DNA from: Dryas octopetala
Taxonomy: Eukaryota; Streptophyta; Magnoliopsida; Rosales; Rosaceae
Length of the DNA stretch: 64,000 nucleotides
Direction of reading: 5' to 3'
Assembly (NCBI GenBank): GCA_963921425.1
Contig: OY992840.1
Location: forward strand, 10,108,501-10,172,500
This document shows positions 35,158 through 47,255 of the stretch, one piece after another. The stretch's first letter is position 1. Every line of letters begins with the position of its first letter. A model generated the notes under the pieces. That model saw nothing but the letters and a program-made list of their open reading frames with translations. It searched no databases and was not told where the DNA came from. A program made the position numbers and the translations under genes.

Positions 35158-37536
35158 CTAAGAATGAGATCTGATCAGCCCCAAATTGTATAGATTCCTT
35201 TTCACTAGGCTCCCAAGTGATAACAACACTGCTCCACCAACCCCAACTGCTTGCTCCTCCCTTTCACCCTTTGGATGGTAAATCAATGGCAGTTCCTTGA
35301 CTTTCAAGTCACTCAACCCTATTTTCTGTCTGACTGATTCAATGATTGCTGGATCTGCAGGGTTCCCCACTGCATCTGTAACATAGAAAACGTTTAGAGC
35401 CTTTTCCCTTGTGGTGGATATCTCAGCCCTTGTCACATTAAGACCGTTCTCTCGGAATGTTCTTGTAACTTTCGCTAAAAGGCCCTGTTTATCGTCAGTG
35501 CACAATTCTAGCCTCACACCCTGCAAATGCAGTAACCCAATTTGGCCATTAGCATCTACAACATCATGGAATCATAACATAATGAAACAATGAACAATTT
35601 AATAGAGAAAACTGAAAAATGGGCAATACCTCAGATGCTCTTCTTTCAATGGCAGCTTGTAAGCATTGGATTACCCGCTGTCGTTCAGGTTCTGAACTAA
35701 TAGGGGTACCATCAGTGTGCCTAATGTAAAATTCCTGAAACATAATTCAACCACAAAACCCAAGTTAGTCACCCTCAAGTTTGAAAATAATAATATAAAA
35801 TGACATAAACCAAACTACACAAAAATACATACCATGCATCCTCTATCCCCTGCTGTTTTGATAGTGGCGTGAAAAACCACATAGTCCATGTCTGTCAATG
35901 TGCAAACAACATCAAACAAAAGCTTTACTCTATCCTTGCACTGAATATTCACTATGGAATAACCCCTTTCCGCCCAGTTCTGCACCGTTATGACCGGAGA
36001 GTCGGTGCAAAGCCGTAGAATGGGCTTCCTTTCATAATCACGATCCGCGAACATCATTTGGTGCAGTCTTCTTTCGGTGTGTGTAACTGCCATGGAAACT
36101 GAGGTTTTGGCGCTCCGAATATCATTATCTCCCTTAAGAACATTCCTTAACCGCGATTCAATTGTATCAATCTTCTGGGAGTCTTCAATTGGGCAACCAG
36201 AATCACCGTCCTTCACATAAATTAACGAAGCGATTCGCCCATTGTGCGTCCACACCTTGGACTCAACCACATTGCATTGCAGGTCAGCTAGCACTGCAAA
36301 GACCTCGGAAAGAAGACCAACCCGGTCTGTCCCGGTAAGCTCCAGTGCTGTTAGACCATTGGAGCAGCTGGATGTCCCAAAGTGAATTGTTCCAAGTGAC
36401 TGTCAAATACAAAGAAATAAAACAACTTCAGTTTCAATTCTACACAGGAACATAATTAAACACCCATGAAAGAATAAAAAAGGTGATTAAATTGGCATTA
36501 AATGAATGATTTACCTGCTCAATATAGTTAATGACGCTCTCGTCAGTTAATTTGTTCCCATTTTGATCAGTAACATGAAAAACTGGAGCAAAAACAAAAA
36601 CCCATATTTAGAAATAGAATTCAAGAAATACCAGCAAAAGCTAAAAACCCAAAAGGGAATACATTTTATAATTTAGAATTTTCTTACCATCCATGAACCA
36701 GCGTCCATCAGAAGAAATATAAGCCTTTTTAATTGAGAGGTTGAGATCCGTGAGGACCTGAACAGCCTCGAGAAGAATTCCATGCCTTCTAGCACTGTCA
36801 ACCTGTAGACCCAACAAAGAAACAGAGACCATTGATTAGTCAATTTTTAGAAAACTTCAAAGTTCAAAGCTTCTTTTTTGGCTTTTGGAAGGGCATTGAA
36901 AATTGGGGTTTCGTAGAAGCAAACCTTGACTAAAGTCGCAGTGGCGCAGACGGCATTGTCGATCACGACCCTGCCAAGCAAAAAAAGCAGTGAATGGTCA
37001 AGTCAGAGAACAACACCACCACCATCAACTTTCTATTTTATTTTCATTATTTCCAAACTTTAAATTTCAAATTGCTTACGGTAAATTGTAAGAAAGGTCA
37101 GATTTAAAAAATAAAAAATAAAAGAGTATGAAATTTTTAATTTTGGGGAAGAAAATAAAATAAATGCGGGTGAAAATTGGGTAAAGTTGGTGCAACCATT
37201 ATTGTTGTTTTAAATTAAAATTGTTGGTGAAAATAAAACTAAAGGTAAAATCGAGAAGAGATCCGGATCGGTAAAAATTTTCTCGAGAAAGCAATGGAAA
37301 GTTGGAGATCACAGCGGTGGTGAAAAGCAACAAAGCCAGAAAAGCCGCAAAGCTGCAAATCCGAAACTCCAAAAAACACAAATACAAAATCGGAGTCGGT
37401 GAAATTTCGAAGTGCTCAGAAACCATTAATGACCACCATGAGTTTAAACAAAAACAAACAGAGAAGTAATATACCTGGGAGTGTTCATACGGAAGACGAG
37501 TTTTTCATATTCATCAAGACAAGCAGTCCACTCCAT
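35158..37536 (-). CDS. ACR8: ACT domain-containing protein ACR8
   Basis: Seven exons on the minus strand: 37536-37475, 36970-36925, 36802-36688, 36582-36515, 36399-35833, 35734-35630 and 35520-35158. All have GT/AG borders and join into 441 residues, the length I recall for Arabidopsis ACR8. ACR proteins are plant-specific, built of four ACT domains related to the regulatory part of GlnD, and are thought to sense a small ligand, probably an amino acid; the exact ligand is not established. The start [20 protein letters not shown] is typical of the ACR8 group. ACT repeats lie at about 32-85 (ATLVKVDSA), 113-165 ([18 protein letters not shown]), 249-297 ([14 protein letters not shown]) and 322-374 ([17 protein letters not shown]). 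The C terminus [18 protein letters not shown] is also family-typical. All exons are intact. Confidence 0.96.
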
Positions 37537-37610
37537 CTTCTTCTTTCAATTTGTGAGAGAAAACAGAGCACTTAACGCAGAACAAGCTGAGGAATGAAGG
37601 TGTGCTTGGC

Positions 37611-37619
37611 CTTTATAGA
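37611..37619 (-). promoter_or_regulatory. ACR8: Candidate TATA box of ACR8
   Basis: The minus strand reads TCTATAAAG 75 bases upstream of the ATG, which would give a leader of about 45 bases. A second, longer TATA-rich tract on the same strand (about 37887-37908) would give a leader of over 300 bases. The sequence does not decide between them. Confidence 0.4.
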
Positions 37620-38150
37620 AAGCAATCCCTCCCTCAAATTCTTCTGCGTGTAGTGAGCGACGAGAGAATCGAAGAAGACCCAAAAACTTCGCACGCCGTA
37701 TCAAACAAAGCCCAATGCCAGATGTGCCTTCAGACTCTATCGCTCAGACCTTCGACTAAATCGCCATGAACAACCCTCTCAGTCTCTCACCCAACGCCAA
37801 CCTCTCTCTCTCTCTAGAAAGAGTTACTATTTTCTCTCTCTATTTCTAACCACGCCTTTAGTTCTTCGCACACTCACCTCTTGGCTCTTGCCTCTTATAT
37901 ATATATATTTACTTATTTACAAATTAAAAAAAAAAAACAATTATTATTTTATTGTTTAAAAAAAACGAATATTTTATTCTTTTATTTTATTTATTTATGA
38001 GGCCACGCCTCTCGCTCTTACGCAAAGAGCCAGAGGCTGCATTACTACTAACTCGTCACATGGCATGACTAACGCCTTGCCCGGGATGCTGCCCGCGCTG
38101 ACCGATCCCACACACTAGCCCTCACTCCAAAAGGTCAACCAATCGCAATG

Positions 38151-38210
38151 ACACGTGGCGGCTGATCCCTTCTCCTTCGGGTTTCATACGTCCAGCTCGG
38201 CCGCCACGTG
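38151..38210 (-). promoter_or_regulatory. Pair of G-box/ABRE motifs upstream of ACR8
   Basis: ACACGTGGC (38151-38159) and GCCACGTGTG (38203-38212) are G-box cores (CACGTG) about 53 bases apart and about 0.6 kb upstream of the ACR8 start. CACGTGGC is the classic ABA-response element. A W-box-like GGTCAACC lies at 38133-38140. Occupancy is not shown. Confidence 0.5.
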
Positions 38211-39092
38211 TGCCTCTCTAACCCCCGCCTTTGCGTAAGCTCGACTCAATTGGGAAACAAGAAGAATCAAGAAGGGGTGTGTCCATGTGGGCAGAAGCGG
38301 GTCCCACATCGCTTGGATATTAAGTTGGGATTTGCCGACCGGAATTATGACAACCACACCGGCTTTTCGGCTTTTCCTCTGTCATTGTTTCGGGCCGGTT
38401 TTTCTTGTATTTCAGCCGCTCTCGATGGTAACTTGGTAAATTCCTCACGGAGTCCGTTAAAATGGCTTGTTTTAATGATAGTTTAACTTTCCTAACATGG
38501 AATATTCGAATCACGTACGTTGAATTATCAAGTTGAGTTAATGACGGACTGTTATGTGCTAAATGACGTCTAAGGGGATTCGAAGGGTTCGTTAGTCAAA
38601 GCGGGATGACGTGGCTGCGTTTGATTGGTGTGAGCGCACGATTTGCGCGCATGACTTTAGACGTAGTCGTGGAGGCACGCCTTCGGACTCATTATGTCTC
38701 AGTTGTTTTTCGAAATCCTCAACTTTCCGACACGTGTCGAGTGCAGAGATGGATACGTCGACAAATCCTTCACACTGGACCTGCAAGGGCCCCACCAGCT
38801 GGCCCACCACTGTCTGACAATCACGTGCAAGCTCCTCAGAAAGCACGTTCCCTTGCTTGGCAGCTGTCACTGGCAACCGACCTTAATTCTACGTGGCAAA
38901 CAACGACGACCCCAACTATGTCGTCCCCACACCATCCAACGGTGATGAACGAACGATCCCTCCCCACAGCTCATACGACGTGCGTTGCAAATAACGAAAT
39001 CGAAACGTCGTTATTTTCGAAGAGCGTCGGTTATACTAGCGACAGGTGTGGCGGTTATGCACTTGAAAACGCGCCGCTTCATTCAAAGTGCG

Positions 39093-39473
39093 TTGGCGGG
39101 AAGATCCACCGTGTTTCCCGCCAAATCGGAAGGTGGTGAGTATGGGGTCCACATCATCACGGGATATATACACATCGATATTGGGCGGGACAAACCCAAA
39201 AAAAAAAAAAGCAAGGTGGGTCCAATCGGAAATTGTGGACGCAGTGGCCCTTTGCAGAGAGAAAGGTTCGTTGGTCGCTTGGTGATGTACGAGGACGGTG
39301 TGTAGGGAGTGGTTGTACGTCGGTGACAGCTAAGAAAGAACGAACAAATATCTTTTTTTGTTTTTAATTTTTGGAATTCCCGCTTTTTTCCGTGGATCTC
39401 CTTTTTGACTGTTAAGTCCATATATGGCGCCAAAATCGAGAGCCACGTTCACATAAGCACGTTTTGGGCGGGA
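39093..39473. promoter_or_regulatory. Cluster of E2F-type sites without an evident gene
   Basis: Three sites fit the plant E2F consensus TTTSSCGC or TTSSCGSSAA: TTGGCGGGAA (39093-39102), TTTCCCGCCAAA (39114-39125) and GGCGCCAAAA (39426-39435). Two looser GGGCGGGA sites lie at 39181-39190 and 39463-39473. E2F clusters usually mark promoters of DNA-replication genes. The only nearby gene is ACR8, whose start is 1.5 kb away. On the plus-strand side only AT-rich DNA and Pack-MULE 4 follow. Confidence 0.5.
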
Positions 39474-39589
39474 TTTGGGGCGAGGGGTGGTATTCCATAC
39501 AGCGGCGCCGCATATCTCTCCGTGAGACACTCGAGACATGTCTCATCTCAAGTTGAACGTGGTTTACTTAAGCATGTTGGAGTAAATTA

Positions 39590-40153
39590 ATTAGTTAATT
39601 AATTAAATAATTAACTGGAAGTCTGGAAGTAATAAATTTAATTTTGTTGCAAATCTCAGTTTGATTTTTAGTCTCATCTGACATCTGGTGTCGAATACTT
39701 GCATGTCCCTTCCACGTCTTTCTTCACCAAGATCTCTACTTTCGTCAGAATAAGATCTTGGCCGTCAAATAAAGGGGTTACAGGTTTTGTCATTTTGAGA
39801 ACCAGGGTTTGGTCAAAGTCTCAAAGTAGCGAGACATGCGACTCATGATGTGAGCTAGGGTGACGAGCTAGCTGAGGCTCTCTCTCATTGTCAATCCTTC
39901 TTTGACTTCTATTTTTGCTTAAGCAAAAGTGGTCACATTTTATTTAAAATTTCATTATTTGAAAATTGACCTTCAAAATCAATTTTGTCATTTTTAAGTC
40001 GTATCATCAATTTTCTCCCTAATTTTAATTTTAACAATGCATGCCATTCTATAATTTTTTGATTTTATCTATGTAGTGCCCTGATCCAACCTGTTCCAAT
40101 TTTGTTAACCCATTTGGATTTTAAAACAACATGTTCATGTATCTGATCTAATA
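39590..40153. other. AT-rich spacer
   Basis: No gene or repeat is recognised between the GC-rich block and the target duplication of Pack-MULE 4. Confidence 0.45.
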
Positions 40154-40162
40154 TTGTCTTAA

Positions 40163-40592
40163 GGGCAAATTACACAAAAGTACCTTAACTAACCACTCTA
40201 TTTCACTTGAGTATCTCAATAAAAAAAATTTGCTCGTAGGTACCTCAATTACTGATTTTGTACACCCAGGTACCTCCGTCAACTATTCCGTCAGGGAAGC
40301 AGTTAATTGTCCACGTGGCACACTGACATACCTTTAAAAAAATGCCACGTGGACAAACAAATAAAAAAAATGAAATAATTATTTTTAAAAACTAAAAAAA
40401 TTAAAAACACAATAATTAAATAATTAAAAAATGGAGCACTGTTGCAGCACCCCTCCTTCCGCCTCTCACCCCTCCCTCCGAGACCGACCCAACCCAGCCA
40501 CCCAACTCTCCTCCGACCCCAGCCACCTTGTCGCCGACCCCAGCCACCACGCCGCCGACCCACCTGGCCACCCACCCTCTCTTTCCCCGCCC

Positions 40593-40642
<50 letters not shown>

Positions 40643-41351
40643 GAAACCTCAGCCCAACCCCAGCCCCAGCCCCATCCACCGTACAACGAACCCCACAATT
40701 CCAACTCAAGGACTCGATATCCAGCAACAAAAAGGGTCCTCCGGATTGGCGCAAAAGCTTACTTTTGTGAAGCTGTTTATCATATTCACCACGCAATGCG
40801 TCAGTCATCTTCTCCCTCTTCTCCTCCATATTCAGCATCGAGTTTATCAACGTCGGCATGCCAATCCAGAACAAGTGCTGCGATCTGGCCGGCACTGATC
40901 CCATTGCAGGCTCAGGAGAAAATGGTAGCAAAGAAACCGCACGACTCCGTAGTGATTTCAATGAAACACCAAAATCTGATGCGTTGGTGAAATGAAGCAT
41001 ATGCCATAGCCCAGAACCCAGAACCCATGACCAACACATCTGGGTAATTTCGATTTCGCTTGAAACCCATCACCAAATTAGTCAAATTAACACCAAAGGA
41101 GCCCAAATGAAATCCAGTCTCATCCCAAACTCACCCACCACAATCTGATAATCACTATGCCTTTTAAACAAATCATTCCTAACCTTCTCCATAGGCTCTG
41201 AATCCAAAACAAGACTCAACAAAGAAAGCGCCACATACCTTGCTTGAGAGTCCCCTGCCACCACAACCCAAGATCCGTTAAGCAAATCGGAGGCGTCGGA
41301 ACGACCCAGTTTCTGGGTGGGGGTTGGGGTTGGGCTGGGGTTGGGGTTTCG

Positions 41352-41418
<67 letters not shown>

Positions 41419-41863
41419 GGGCGTGGAAAGAAAGGGTGGGTGGCCAAGTGGGTCGGCGGCGTGGTGGCTGGGGTCGGCGACAAGGTGGCTGGGGTCGGAG
41501 GGGTGGGTGGCTGGGTTGGGTGGGTCTCGGAGGGAGGGGTGCTGCAACAGTGCTCCATTTTTTCTTTATTTTTTAGTTTTTTTAATTTAATTATTGTGTT
41601 TTTAATTTTTTTAGTTTTTTAAAATAATTATTTTATTTTTTAAAGTTTATTTTATTTTTTATTATTTGTTTGTCCACGTGGCATTTTTTTTAAGGTATGT
41701 CAGTGTGCCACGTGGACAATTAACGGCTTCCCTGACGGAATAGTTGACGGAGGTACATGGGTGTGCAAAATCAGTAATTGAGGTACCTACGAGCAACTTT
41801 TTTTATTGGGCGTACTCAAGTGAAATAAGATGGTTAGTTGAGGTACTTTTGTGTAATTTGCCC
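40163..41863. mobile_element. Pack-MULE 4, very long-TIR Mutator-like element
   Basis: It is flanked by an exact 9-bp duplication TTGTCTTAA (40154-40162 and 41864-41872). The termini are GGGCAAATTACACAAAAGTA and its inverse. The arms reach from 40163 to about 40675 and from about 41310 to 41863. They are paired even across a (CT)n tract (40597-40638) whose (GA)n partner lies at 41350-41420. They also pair through CCCCAGCCACC-type C-rich sequence. Outer arms show roughly ten differences in 190 bp by eye. CCACGTGGCA motifs recur in each arm. The cargo is an esterase-like fragment in minus orientation. Confidence 0.93.
40673..41310 (-). pseudogene. Captured SGNH/PC-esterase-like gene fragment, frameshifted
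   Basis: Read on the minus strand, three frames join one protein. The first (from about 41306) has LLNGSWVVVAGDSQARYVAL, with a GDS motif of the SGNH hydrolase type, and SDYQIVV...FIWAP. The second has NLTNLVMGFKRNRNYPDVLV. The third (41035-40673) has LWHMLHFTNASDFGVSL, LFWIGMPTLINSMLN and DIESLSWNCGVRCTVDG. A 7-bp tandem duplication on the plus strand around 41009-41026 causes the second frameshift, and a 1-base change near 41090 the first. The family resembles plant Cas1p/PC-esterase-like proteins. The usual catalytic Asp-x-x-His would follow the VDG end and is missing. It is non-coding. Confidence 0.7.
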
Positions 41864-41872
41864 TTGTCTTAA

Positions 41873-44800
41873 TTTCAAATGGCACTATTGTTGTTCTCAA
41901 ATCACCAAATTCTAAACTATGTAGAATGTTCCATAACCACATGAGCAACAAGTGCTCACTATATAATATAGTCATTAATCTTTTCACGTTATTAGCAGAA
42001 AAGTATTTTGACTACAGTTGGATGGGCATGGTTAAGAACTTAAGACTTAAGACATATATATATATATATATATATATTAAAATAGAAACAGCTTTATTGA
42101 GCATTCAACGTTAATTTCCTTATACGACAACTTCCTTTTTACCCTTGTATTGAAAGAATATGGAACCAAATAGTCAAATACCTACATGGAAAAGTAATGC
42201 TACTTTGAATTAGGATCACGTTAAAATCATAAACATATGATAATACTAGACACTAGCTAATATCTCAATTTTTTGGATTTCAATCATAAATCACATCTAA
42301 AGTTAATTTGAAAAATCATGAATTCTCTCTTAAGTTTTTCAAACATGATTCATTAGTAATATGAAATTTTAAATCCTTCTCAATCCGAAAATTCATTTAT
42401 TGTTTCCTTAAGTTTCCTAAATATAGTACTTCAGTAACATGTGTAAATACCACCAATGTCACCTTAATTAACTGCCCTGTTTCAAACACATAGTTATAAA
42501 CAGCCCTAGAACAATCCACTTTATATCAATTGTTTAATCTTGGTTGGTCACATTATTTTTTACAATAAATACTGATGCACTAAATTATTTTATCAAATTT
42601 GATGATCAACTAATATGGTATATGAGATGTACGTCAATTTGTAAATAAATGAGATTTAGAGTATGTGGATCAAAGAAATTAAGTAAGTAAAATATTAACA
42701 TATCAGTTGGAATTTTTAAAATTGGAATAAGAGTTTGGTGCCTCTAGTACTACATACTACACTATTTTTAAGATGAAAATTAGGTAACCATTTGATCAAA
42801 GGATTGCCCATATCATAATTATTATTGTTATGTTATGTGTAATATATAATGTCAAGTTACTTAAGTATATTAGAAGTCTTCCATAAAAGAATAGAAACAA
42901 GATGGTATATTCGAAGGGTTTTAAAGAGATTCTCCAATGACAACAGAAGTCAACCAATAACAAGTGTGGCCTATCCAATTAGATTGCAAAACGCAGACCG
43001 TGCGATCACTATCGGACGGCAGGCAGGGGGACCAACATTGGAAGCCCAAGTAAGAAAACGTAAGCGGGAGGCAAACTCTGCAGGTCATGCAGGCTTGCCT
43101 TGCAAGACTGGTTTTCTAGCTATCTGCATGGCATGACTCTTAGAGCCATTTTTCATGCATCAGGTATTTATAATAAGCTATTTGGTCAATCGAAAGCATG
43201 CCACTAGCTCTGCTTATAATTAAGTACATTATTTTCAAAGTATACTAACATAACATGAAACATGACTTAAGTCTGATCACCATAATACTATGTATACTTG
43301 TTCTAATTAGTTATTGGTTTAGTAGCTTTTCTTTCCACTTTATTACAAGATATCTTAAGTTCAAATTTTACCTCTCAAAAAAAAAAAAAAAAAACCGTAT
43401 AATTAAGTATATGATCATACACTAATTATTTAATTCCCCCAAATCCTCATATTATTATATTTTTCAGTTAAAAAATAAAATTTCTTTGGCCTTCGATATG
43501 GTAAATCATAATTAAAACTCCACCTGGATTCTTGGAATTAATTCCATTATAAGGAATAAATATGAGATTCTAGGAATTTCCATTACAGTAGTGCTAGATA
43601 TCCCACATTTTTATACCACAATTTCATATCACCTTATGTGGTAACTTATATGGCATTCATACATTGGATACTAAAAAATAAAAACAAAAATCCAAAAAGA
43701 AAAAGAAAAATCTTGTTCAGTAAAATAATGACACATAAGATAGTATGAAAATGTGGTATAAGAATGTAGTAAATATAGCATTATTCTTTCCCATATTTTC
43801 GAAGGCATTTTCAATCTAGCTATAGTTTGGCTCCATGTACCCCTCCATTAAATTGCTTCAAGTAGTTACTACATCAAGTTTGCGCCAGCTGGAGAATTGT
43901 AGGTTGGGGGAAAGGACTTGTCAAGCATTGAAAAAATATGAAAATCCTTGGAATTAATTTTATTATAAGATTGTGACTGCCTAATCTTGCCCTGTTGGCT
44001 GTTGCCCATCCAAATTAATAATAATATTATTAATTTGAGAATTTAAGGGTGTGGCCATTGTTGGCCTTTTGGCTTCCCTTGAGAAGACAGAGCACCCAAT
44101 TGGACAACTTTCCCATTTGTCAATCGAAAACCAGCAAGCATTTTTTATAAACACTTTAGTCATTAATTATAAATTATAATAATTTCTTCACCATACTAGA
44201 GAATAACCCATAAAATTAATTTTGATAAGGACGTATGATAATGACCAAATTTTTTACATGGGCTATGGACACTTGGAAGATATATGGATCTTCTACTTTT
44301 GGTTTTGGGGAGTAGATTTTGCTTTAACACTTGGGTTTGAATTATTTGATGTGTGTTCAAGTTTTTTAAATGGTATATATATAGACTGCTTGATTGCAGC
44401 AAAATTGGCTACTCACCGCGATTAACTTATGTACTCCCAAAATGCATGTCGATCCATTTGTCCCTCACCAAACTATGCCCTTGCTACAGATTTAGCCTTT
44501 CTCTAGAGTTGGGTATGTTTATTCTTGAAAAAATACCTACATATTATTGCTATCTATCCTGATATAAGAGATAAAGACAATAAATATAAACATTTGTGAC
44601 ATCAAAATTTTACTTTCATTTATAACAATCTCCCTAGCTTCCTTAAATAGGCCGACTTTACTTGATGTTGGTGTAAATAGACCCTAATATGTTTTATTTT
44701 TTATTTTATTTTTTCTCTCTTGTGTCAAATTATTATGGTGAGTATGGGAGGAGTAAATATTATACTAATAAAGTTATAAATTTCTAGATATTAGTTGATT

Positions 44801-46984
44801 GTCAATTGTGTCGCTATTTGCTTACAGCATTGGTTATTTTGGCATATCATTTTTCTATTTTAGAATTTACATGTCATAACTTTGATGAGAAAAGTCCACT
44901 TTAGTAGTTATCAAAATTTGAATCGATAAACTCACTTGGTTCCCTCAAGAACCAAAGCCTACGTAATGAGCGATTACATTGATTTGACTCATTCTAGTTC
45001 TAAAATATCTATTTGCATGCCATGATTAGATTAACATAAGGCTGACGTCTATGTCTTTAAACATCCTTATCTTGTCAAGGATTGATTAAGCATTTCTTAG
45101 TACAGCATGGATAATGATGGGCCTTGTTAATTGGTAAAAATATTGTCCATAGGAGTTGAAACTATTAATCAGAAAATTAACATAATTGGGTCAATATGTG
45201 GGTGAATGATGTTCTTCTCTCCTCCCTAGTAGTTTTTTCAACATAAAGTAACATGCTGGTGGACACACACAACTAATTAATTTCATGATTAATAAGCTTC
45301 TTTTCTAAGCAAGAGAATCAAAGATGAGATATCGCTTTTTATTTGTGACTTAGACATGTTTTATGCTGGTGGCGTGAGTGTGTGGCTAAGGTAATATTAC
45401 ACACTAAGACATAAATGAGGTTAATTTCAAAGTTTACGAAGAAAATCATACGTGATAGGTAAAATAAAGGTTAGTAAGGAGTCTACATGGCCTTGCTAAT
45501 TTGTTGCATAATTAATTGCATGGAGCACTAAAATACCTTTGGCCTTAAATGCCTATATATACAAGTATTGCAACATAATTTAAGTACGTTGATCTAATAT
45601 GTATGATTTGTGAGTGTTTTACGTATTTAGACTTTTTACCTCATAAGTTCGGTTTGATAAGCAAAATAGAGGCATTAGATTTCATTCTCAGGTTTAATAA
45701 GAACACTTTCCGGAATGTATTACTTTTGGCATTCGATAGACTGTGTGAACAATCATTAGACAAGCACACCATGATTGTTTACACCAAACCTTTCTCATTC
45801 GGTAAACCCCTCCAGCAGCCTCCAGTACATAAATCTAGCTAAAGGTTTCAACTCCTAGGGACACCCCCCTCGTACGCTATACTTGAGATCTAGTAGGTGC
45901 TGCTATGCACATTTCAGAGATTTACATGCCCCACTTGCATCTTATTGTCTTCTTTGAACAACAAGTTCCACATTCCAACTTGACTATTCGGTACCACATT
46001 CTTGTGCTACACTGCTAGTCTTTCCATTCCCCTCAATTTACTGCACCAAATCAGAGGGACCAGACCTTTGTCTACAGAAAAAATGGTGGCCTAATCTTGG
46101 TGGTGGGTACCACCTCTTGAAGACTTTGTTATGCTATATGTCTATGCTGGTCACACAGATTGTGACCCATGTTGTGGAAACTTTCACATGGGATCTTTGT
46201 GCCCTTGCCAATAGGGTCAAGTGCCCCCACAGTTTTGATTTTTTTTAAATGAACCCTTAATTTCACTTGTTTGATTGTTTCCTATTCACATGGCACCACA
46301 TGACATTGCAAATGAGTTGGCCCTGCCTTTTCAGGACACTATGCTTCCATAATTGGTGGCCGGACTGGACAATTGGACATGCATATTACATACCAAGTTG
46401 TGGATTGGATATTACCTTCTGAAACACTAAGCTCATAGCTTCAAAAAAAAGCTGCTACTATGCCTTTTTCACTTTTCATTTCGATAAGATCAGAGATTCA
46501 GAAACATTATAATGTGTTTGTTTTTTGTTTTCTGTTTTGAAGAGGCAAATTAAAGGACATGTTGTGGGATTGAATTCAGATTTATATATGCCTTTTCAAG
46601 AGCAGTGGATTTATATCATTGAGCTGTATGATCCATAGGGACAAGGTGAACGGTGAATCTGTAAATGTGTTGGCTGTCGCATTTAATTTTCTGTTGTTCA
46701 GGGCACATCATTTCCATGTAATGATATGAACCATTAGAATGCATATGCTAAAAGTCTCACTCAGTCACTCGTCCCTCATTGATCACATTTCACGAGTGCT
46801 GTGCTCCTTGAGCATGGGTTCAATAAATAGTCGAGCCCAGATGAGTTAAAGGCTATTAAGTTCGATTCATTGATCTAGTTTTAGTCTTATTGGGCCAAGT
46901 GATGGCCACTGGACATTTTATGTTCGATCTTCATGTTAAAGATTCAGCTTCAAAATAGAAATTAAACCATTCAACTAAAATTAA
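41873..46984. other. Gene-free AT-rich region
   Basis: Five kilobases with (TA)n at 42053-42077, a poly-A run near 43377-43394 and only short unrecognised frames. The segments 42900-43140 and 45890-46220 are somewhat GC-richer than the rest but show no gene structure. No tRNA or known microRNA sequence was noticed. Confidence 0.45.
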
Positions 46985-47208
46985 GAGAAATTTGAAAAAC
47001 TAATCCATTTTGATTGCTATTAAAGATTAATTTTTAACTATTTTTAAAATTTTTAGAATTTTAACCTTCGAGTAGTGCTCGAGCTCCTCTTGAGAACTAC
47101 TTGAACCCCCCTCGAGTAGCACTTGAAATGGTCAAATTTCTAAAATTTTTAAAAAGAAGTTAAAAGTCCTTAATTAACTTTAATTTGGGTTAGTTTTTCA
47201 AATTTCTC
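46985..47208. mobile_element. GAGAAATTT fold-back MITE, copy 1
   Basis: The left end GAGAAATTTGAAAAACTAAT pairs with the right end (GAGAAATTTGAAAAACTAAC on the other strand). The pairing extends about 50 bases to TTTTTAACT. The centre has CGAGTAGTGCTCGAG palindromes. No clear target duplication remains for this copy. Confidence 0.7.
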
Positions 47209-47255
47209 AAAAATCAATTGTTAATAAGTGAAAAGATTTAACATCTTATAAATTA

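Larger units (their letters stand above)
37950..39560. other. GC-rich intergenic block upstream of ACR8
   Basis: This 1.6-kb block is rich in C, G and CpG compared with the AT-rich spacers on either side. Several frames of 60-177 codons overlap on both strands, none recognisable, as expected of GC-rich noncoding DNA. It holds G-boxes near ACR8 and the E2F-type cluster at its far end. It could be a large promoter region, a CpG-preserved relic, or both. Confidence 0.45.

Noticed and set aside
38606..39139. A 177-codon frame in the GC-rich block upstream of ACR8
   Set aside because: There are overlapping frames on both strands, no recognisable domain and no splice structure. The composition explains the open frame.
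40416..41039. Possible intact esterase gene on the minus strand
   Set aside because: The homologous protein is spread over three frames and truncated at both ends. The frame continues into the (GA)n arm.
41873..46984. Known conserved plant microRNA precursor
   Set aside because: I looked for the common mature sequences (for example miR156, miR160, miR166, miR172) and saw none. A folding scan was not possible.
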